Of a stretch of DNA of 10,896 bases, positions 7,641 through 10,896 are shown piece by piece. Every line of letters begins with the position of its first letter. Positions within the stretch are counted from its first letter, which is position 1. The stretch comes from Phycisphaerae bacterium (GTDB lineage: Bacteria; Planctomycetota; Phycisphaerae; UBA1845; Fen-1342). The notes beneath the pieces are model-generated. The model was not told where the DNA came from, ran no database searches, and saw nothing but the letters and a program-made list of their open reading frames with translations. Location of the stretch: positions 1 to 10,896 of the forward strand of contig JALHOX010000102.1 of NCBI GenBank assembly GCA_022842805.1, given 5' to 3'. The position numbers and the translations under genes are program-made.

Positions 7641-7668
7641 TTGCCGATTGAAAAAACCGGTTTAGAAT
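7641..7668 (+). promoter_or_regulatory. Probable sigma70 promoter for the LacI-family gene
   Basis: The -35 box TTGCCG (7641-7646) and the -10 box TAGAAT (7663-7668, five of six matches) are separated by 16 bases, in a locally AT-rich pocket. Transcription would start near 7675, leaving a leader of about 100 bases before the regulator's ATG. The spacer carries a LacI-type palindrome, so autoregulation is likely. The leader contains the dyad GCGAC-TAGTC-GTCGC (7706-7720), of unknown role. Confidence 0.5.
7654..7663. promoter_or_regulatory. Candidate LacI-family operator AAACCGGTTT
   Basis: AAACCGGTTT is a perfect 10-bp palindrome with a central CpG, the form bound by many LacI-family repressors; E. 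coli AscG recognises TGAAACCGGTTTCA. It lies between the -35 and -10 boxes and reaches the first base of the -10, where bound repressor would block polymerase. Symmetry does not extend beyond the ten bases. It is about 110 bases before the regulator gene and about 180 before the divergent lipoprotein gene. The encoded regulator keeps the hinge leucine (L56) that in LacI inserts at the central CpG. Confidence 0.55.
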
Positions 7669-7772
7669 GCAAGTGCGCTTCGGGGCGAGCTGGATTTGAC
7701 GCGTTGCGACTAGTCGTCGCTCGACGTTGCTCGATGCGGACCCATCTGGGCGCGGAAAGTTGAGTGGGTCAC

Positions 7773-8777
7773 ATGGCCAAGGTCACGATCGACACGATCA
7801 GCAAATACACTGGTCTGTCGCGGGGGACGGTGTCCAGAGCGCTCAACAACCGCAGCGACATCAGCGAAGCCACGCGCCAGCGCGTGCTGGAGGCCTGTCG
7901 CGAGTTCAAGTATGTGCCCAATCCCGCGGCGCGGGCCCTCGCCACCGGGCGCGGTTACGCGATCGCGGCCTTTGTGGCCAATTTGTGCGGCGCGGCGCAG
8001 CGCGGGGTGTTGCAGGGAATTCTCGATACGGCGCGGGCGGGCGGCTACACCGTGCAACTGACGAGCGTGCTGGGCGATGCTCAATCGGTCGCTCTGGCGC
8101 TGCGCAGCGCGATGAACGAGCGCATCGACGCGGCATTCGCTCTGGCGCCCCTGCCGCCGGAGCTGGTCGACGAATTCGGCGGACTGCTCGGCCCGCGCCC
8201 CTTCGCGCATCTGAACGAATCCATTCCGACGGGCGACGCGTGGCTGTTCGACGAAGTCGAGTCCGGAGCGCTCGCCGCGCGGCATCTGCTGTCCCGTGGT
8301 GTTTCGAGCGGCGGAGACCTGCTCTACGTTCACGACGATCTCGCCGACGGCGACGGACGACGCAGGCGCGGCTTTGTGTCGACGTGCGAGCGTGAGGGGT
8401 TGCGGCCGATGATCATGCAGGTGGATCACGCGCCGCCCGATGGCGCCGACGGCAACTGGAACGAAGTGCGCGAAGCGCTGCGACGGGTGCGGGCCGTGGC
8501 GACGAGCGACGACATGACGGCCCTGCGGGTGATGATGTTGGCGCAGCAGGTGGGCCGCGCGGTGGGGCATGATCTGCAACTGGTGGGCCAGGGTAATGAA
8601 CTTTTCGCGTCGTCGCTCACGCCGGCGCTGTCGTCGGTGGACTTTGGCGGAGAAGAGATCGGCCGGCGCGGGACGGAGGCGCTGTTGCAGCGCGTCCGCG
8701 GCGAGCGCCTGGACGGACCGGTGGAGACGCGCGTGGCGCCGCGGCTGATCGTGCGCGGGTCGAGCGAAGCTCGCTAG
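7773..8777 (+). CDS. LacI-family transcriptional regulator
   Basis: A 334-residue DNA-binding regulator of usual LacI-family length. The N-terminal helix-turn-helix VTIDTISKYTGLSRGTVSRA (residues 4-23) aligns with LacI without gaps; the base-contacting pair is R17/G18 where LacI has Y17/Q18, so operator preference should differ. The hinge NPAARALATGR (50-60) keeps L56. The rest is a periplasmic-binding-protein-like effector domain, with ATSDDMTALRVMMLAQQVGR and LVGQGNELFASSLTPALSSV as the usual C-terminal blocks. I prefer ATG at 7773 because the family N-terminus begins there; a GTG at 7764 adds three residues and has GGAAAG four bases upstream, so it cannot be excluded. The gene is divergent from the lipoprotein and convergent with the esterase. 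LacI-family effectors are usually sugars or nucleosides; this one is unknown. Confidence 0.92.
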   Translation: MAKVTIDTISKYTGLSRGTVSRALNNRSDISEATRQRVLEACREFKYVPNPAARALATGRGYAIAAFVANLCGAAQRGVLQGILDTARAGGYTVQLTSVLGDAQSVALALRSAMNERIDAAFALAPLPPELVDEFGGLLGPRPFAHLNESIPTGDAWLFDEVESGALAARHLLSRGVSSGGDLLYVHDDLADGDGRRRRGFVSTCEREGLRPMIMQVDHAPPDGADGNWNEVREALRRVRAVATSDDMTALRVMMLAQQVGRAVGHDLQLVGQGNELFASSLTPALSSVDFGGEEIGRRGTEALLQRVRGERLDGPVETRVAPRLIVRGSSEAR

Positions 8778-8780
8778 GTT

Positions 8781-8802
8781 CGCCGCCGCTGCTCAGGCGG
8801 CG
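8781..8802. terminator. Hairpin between convergent lacI-type and esterase genes
   Basis: CGCCGCC (8781-8787) and GGCGGCG (8796-8802) form a perfect 7-bp GC stem with an 8-base loop. It starts four bases after the regulator's stop and overlaps the esterase's last codons and stop. The position suits a bidirectional terminator, but there is no T-run on either side. Confidence 0.4.
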
Positions 8803-9968
8803 CTGGTGAGCAGCGCCACGAACCCGGCGATATCTCCGACAGATACGACGCCATCCTGATTCATGTCGGCCAGCAGCGCATCGCACGCGGGGAACTGCAG
8901 GCGGTATTGCGTGGGGTTGGTCAGCGCCAGCACAAATCCGCTGATATCGCCCACGCTCACCAAGCCGTCGCAATTGAGATCGCCGGGAATGTCGACCGGC
9001 TCGGCGCCGATGCGCGCGATGATGAAGGCGACGGCGAGCGGATCGGTGACCGAGCCGATTCCGCCGTGGCCCGCGCCGGGGACGATCACGTACTGACGAT
9101 CGATTCCCGCGTCGGCCAGCGCAGCTTCGAGCCGGGTGCTTTGGTTGAGCGGCACGGCGCGGTCGGCGTCGCCGTGGCCAATGAAGACCGGCGGATCGGA
9201 GGAGTCGATCCAGGAGATGGGGTTAGCGCTGATCGTTCGCTGCACGAGTTCCGGATAGGGCGCGTTGGGGTTGGACAGATTGGCGCGGATGTCGCCGATG
9301 CCCTGGCCGGCCTGATCCCAGCCGATGAGCCGCGACTCGGGCGAGTTTGCAGCGTCGTGATCTACCACCGTGCCGGGCGGGTCGGTCACGTCGAGCTGCA
9401 TATTCAGCAGATCGGTCGGGCCAAAGTAATCGACCACCACCTGCACCCTGCTGGAAAAGCCGAGGTTGCCGCCGCTGGCGCCCTCCAGCGCCGGCGCATT
9501 GCCCGCCGCGCCGAGCAGCGCCACCAGATGACCGCCGGCCGACGCGCCCCAGGCGGCGATACGGCGCGGGTCGATGGAGAAGGTGGCGGCGTTGGCCCGG
9601 AGGAAGCGCACGGCGCCCTTCACATCATGAATCTGGGCTGGAAAGATGGCCTCGAAGCTGAGGCGGTAACTGGCGCTCACGACGACGAAGCCCTGATTTC
9701 GCATGGCCAGGATCGCGGGCGGCACGTTTTGATAAGTGCCGCTCTGCCAGCCGCCGCCGTGGATCCACATCACGCAGGGAAACGGACCGACGCCCGCGCC
9801 GGCGGGCGGGACGTAGATGTCCATGCGTTGCTCATCGACGCCGGCCGCATCGGTCGGCACGACGGCGAAGAGCACATCGTTAAACGTGGGGGTAATCTGC
9901 GCCTGCGCCGAAGCGACGGCGGCCAAGGCGATGATGGCGAGGCGGATTCTCCACGGATAAATCGGCAT
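8793..9968 (-). CDS. Secreted alpha/beta-hydrolase (esterase) with dockerin-like C-terminal tail
   Basis: A 391-residue exported carboxylesterase-type hydrolase. A signal peptide (about 1-24, ending SAQAQ) precedes the catalytic domain: oxyanion-hole motif HGGGW (70-74), nucleophile elbow GASAGGH (140s, Ser143), probable acid in HGDADRAVPL (Asp269) and His301 in GAGHGG. This is the BD-FAE/hormone-sensitive-lipase-like layout, and the triad looks complete. Residues about 328-391 form a tail with two calcium-loop repeats, GDLNCDGLVSVGD (329-341) and DMNQDGVVSVGDI (368-380). These resemble dockerin type I, but in planctomycetes such tails occur without known cellulosomes. The ATG at 9968 is preferred: it begins the signal peptide and has GAGGG seven bases upstream. 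The in-frame extension to 10160 is arginine-rich and unlikely. It may be regulated by the adjacent LacI-family protein, though no operator copy was seen upstream. Substrate unknown. Confidence 0.9.
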   Translation of the reverse strand: MPIYPWRIRLAIIALAAVASAQAQITPTFNDVLFAVVPTDAAGVDEQRMDIYVPPAGAGVGPFPCVMWIHGGGWQSGTYQNVPPAILAMRNQGFVVVSASYRLSFEAIFPAQIHDVKGAVRFLRANAATFSIDPRRIAAWGASAGGHLVALLGAAGNAPALEGASGGNLGFSSRVQVVVDYFGPTDLLNMQLDVTDPPGTVVDHDAANSPESRLIGWDQAGQGIGDIRANLSNPNAPYPELVQRTISANPISWIDSSDPPVFIGHGDADRAVPLNQSTRLEAALADAGIDRQYVIVPGAGHGGIGSVTDPLAVAFIIARIGAEPVDIPGDLNCDGLVSVGDISGFVLALTNPTQYRLQFPACDALLADMNQDGVVSVGDIAGFVALLTSAA

Positions 9969-10004
9969 GGTGTTGCCCTCGTGTGATGCGGCGCGGGGTC
10001 TGTA

Positions 10005-10019
10005 GCTCCGTTGTGGAGC
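10005..10019. other. Small dyad in the leader of the esterase gene
   Basis: GCTCC (10005-10009) and GGAGC (10015-10019) form a perfect 5-bp stem with a 5-base loop, 37 bases before the esterase ATG. It may be a leader hairpin or a protein-binding site. It does not resemble AAACCGGTTT. Confidence 0.2.
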
Positions 10020-10055
10020 GGAACGCCGGCGCGACGCGGCTATTGCAGAGGCCGG

Positions 10056-10074
10056 CCGGCGAAATTCGCGCCGG
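10056..10074 (-). terminator. Hairpin after the partial hydrolase gene
   Basis: CCGGCG (10056-10061) and CGCCGG (10069-10074) form a perfect 6-bp stem with a 7-base loop, 22 bases past the hydrolase stop on the minus strand. It overlaps two other dyads, GCCGGCCGGC (10051-10060) and GCGAA-A-TTCGC (10059-10069). No T-run follows. The whole 128-base gap (9969-10096) holds no gene that I can support. Confidence 0.3.
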
Positions 10075-10096
10075 GTGGGGGTTATTCGGGCCGTGG

Positions 10097-10896
10097 CTAC
10101 CGCGGCGGCGGGGCGTACCACGTCGCTTTTTTGCGTCCGTGAAACTGCAAACCGGCCCATCGCAGCCGCTCAAAGTCGTAGCTCTTCGCCGCCTGGTCGA
10201 GGCAGACGGCGAGGCTGGGAGCAGCGTTGCCGCTGAAAACTTCGCGGCCCGAGACTTTGATCGCCAGCGGCTGGGACCAATCGAACATGCCGTCGCAAAG
10301 CCAGATCGTCAGCTCGCTGATGTGCTCTCGGCGGACCTCGATCGTCTGGCCATGAATGCGGCCGGTGAGTTTGCCGAGCCGGGCGCGCAACTCGCGATGA
10401 AAGGCGTCCTGGGCGGTCTCGCGCGGACGCGGCTCGACGGTGAAGCGTTGCTGATCTTCCCAGGCGGGGCCGGCCCACGCGGCGCCTTCGAGCCAATCAG
10501 TGCGAGCCTGATAAAGCCAACGGAAGCTGCGCTGCGACTCGGCCGGTGGTGCGACGCGGCGCGCGGCGAGCCAGGCGCGGACGACTTCGGCCGACGGCAC
10601 GACGCCGCCGTGGCCGACGCCGGGCAGCTCAACAAACACGCATGGGAGCGCGAGCTTTTCGCATGCGGCGCGAAGCTTGCGATTCAGCCCGGCGATACCG
10701 CCCTGCGGGCTGTTCTCGCCGGCGTCGCCGACGGTGTCGTCTGCGCCCCAGACCGTCCAAAGCGGCAGGCCGCGGACATTCGGCAGAAACTCTTCCCAGA
10801 GCGCGTCGGCGCCGAGCATGTTGAAGGTGCCGGCGAGCGCGAGGCCGCTGGCAAATTCGTCCGCGTGCATCAAAGCCAGCGTCCAGGTTCCGTGTC
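10097..10896 (-). CDS. Alpha/beta-hydrolase (prolyl-oligopeptidase/esterase type), C-terminal part
   Basis: A gene running off the right edge; 265 residues are visible. The first codons inside the window read HGTWTLALMHADEFASGL, the helix that follows the GxSxGG nucleophile elbow in this family, so the catalytic serine and the N-terminus lie outside. The TTG and ATG near 10870 are internal codons, not starts. The remaining triad members are an aspartate in WGADDTV (visible residues 49-55) and a histidine in GVGHGG (His95). After about residue 110 comes a second domain with WLYQARTDWLEGA, GQTIEVRREHISELTIWL and IKVSGREVFSG. This looks like the beta-rich C-terminal domain seen in planctomycete hydrolases of this type. 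It lies 128 bases upstream of the secreted esterase on the same strand, so co-expression is possible. Substrate unknown. Confidence 0.82.
   Translation of the reverse strand, partial: HGTWTLALMHADEFASGLALAGTFNMLGADALWEEFLPNVRGLPLWTVWGADDTVGDAGENSPQGGIAGLNRKLRAACEKLALPCVFVELPGVGHGGVVPSAEVVRAWLAARRVAPPAESQRSFRWLYQARTDWLEGAAWAGPAWEDQQRFTVEPRPRETAQDAFHRELRARLGKLTGRIHGQTIEVRREHISELTIWLCDGMFDWSQPLAIKVSGREVFSGNAAPSLAVCLDQAAKSYDFERLRWAGLQFHGRKKATWYAPPPR

Larger units (their letters stand above)
7609..7680. repeat. 9-bp perfect inverted repeat bracketing the promoter/operator
   Basis: AAGCGCACT (7609-7617) and AGTGCGCTT (7672-7680) are exact reverse complements separated by 54 bases. The lacI-type promoter and its palindromic operator lie between them. 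The left arm also overlaps a local dyad, GCGCA-C-TGCGC (7611-7621). The arms could be paired binding sites for a regulator or could form a stem, but 54 bases is a long loop. The repeat is seen directly; its function is unknown. Confidence 0.4.

Noticed and set aside
7472..7672. 67-codon N-terminal extension of the lipoprotein gene from TTG 7672
   Set aside because: It would run through the operator region and bury the signal peptide. The ATG at 7471 has a good AAGGAA site.
8797..8985. Evidence for a cellulosome
   Set aside because: Only a dockerin-like tail is visible; there is no cohesin or scaffoldin in the window.
8907..9986. 359-codon plus-strand frame opposite the esterase gene, and similar frames opposite the lipoprotein (6593-7462), Bpt (5455-6318), MBL (4679-5488) and LacI-family (7710-8579) genes
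   Set aside because: All lie opposite genes with complete family motifs, and have the Gly/Arg/Ala/Asp-rich composition of high-GC shadow frames.
9969..10160. 64-codon N-terminal extension of the esterase gene
   Set aside because: It is arginine-rich, overlaps the end of the upstream hydrolase gene, and precedes a clean signal peptide that has its own GAGGG site.
10868..10873. Adjacent TTG/ATG codons as the start of the right-edge hydrolase
   Set aside because: The codons upstream continue the conserved HGTWTLAL helix to the window edge, so the gene is truncated rather than starting here.
1..10896. CRISPR arrays, tRNA or rRNA genes, insertion sequences, phage genes
   Set aside because: No regularly spaced direct repeats, no recognisable RNA gene structure and no transposase or integrase motif were seen on either strand by eye.

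Overview
This is a GC-rich stretch with eight protein genes visible, two of them cut by the window edges. It most likely comes from a planctomycete, probably class Phycisphaerae. The main clue is the C-terminal tail of the secreted esterase: two dockerin/EF-hand-like loops of the GDLNCDG...VGDI type, common at the ends of secreted Phycisphaerae proteins. The PKD/LamG lipoprotein and the style of the membrane glycosyltransferases fit as well. This placement is inference from protein style, not a marker gene.

Layout. (1) Positions 2-4610, plus strand: three membrane-protein genes joined by 4-base ATGA stop/start overlaps, clearly one operon. They are the end of a GT-C (ArnT/PMT-like) glycosyltransferase, a flippase-like LPG_synthase_TM protein, and a second polytopic GT-C/TMTC-like protein. 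Together they suggest lipid-linked sugar transfer at the outer face of the cytoplasmic membrane. (2) Positions 4649-6168, minus strand: a Bpt/Ate-family aminoacyl-tRNA-protein transferase (N-degron tagging) whose stop overlaps the start of a YycJ/WalJ-like metallo-beta-lactamase-fold hydrolase. (3) Positions 6215-7471, minus strand: a surface lipoprotein with two PKD domains and one LamG-like domain. (4) Positions 7472-7772: a roughly 300-base divergent control region. It holds a good sigma70-type promoter whose spacer contains the perfect palindrome AAACCGGTTT, a LacI-family-type operator. (5) Positions 7773-8777, plus strand: a LacI-family regulator. (6) Positions 8793-9968, minus strand: a secreted alpha/beta-hydrolase with a dockerin-like tail, convergent with the regulator. 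(7) Positions 10097-10896, minus strand: the C-terminal part of another alpha/beta-hydrolase, open at the right edge.

How they may work together. The regulator and its operator-bearing promoter sit between genes for a surface adhesin-like lipoprotein and an exported esterase. A small locus for sensing and breaking down an extracellular ester or glycan is a reasonable but unproven reading. The glycosyltransferase operon and the Bpt/MBL pair look like separate units. No RNA gene, CRISPR array, insertion sequence or phage gene was seen, and nothing here proves a wholly new system. The best leads are the LacI operator/promoter, the three-gene glycosylation operon and the Bpt-MBL coupling.
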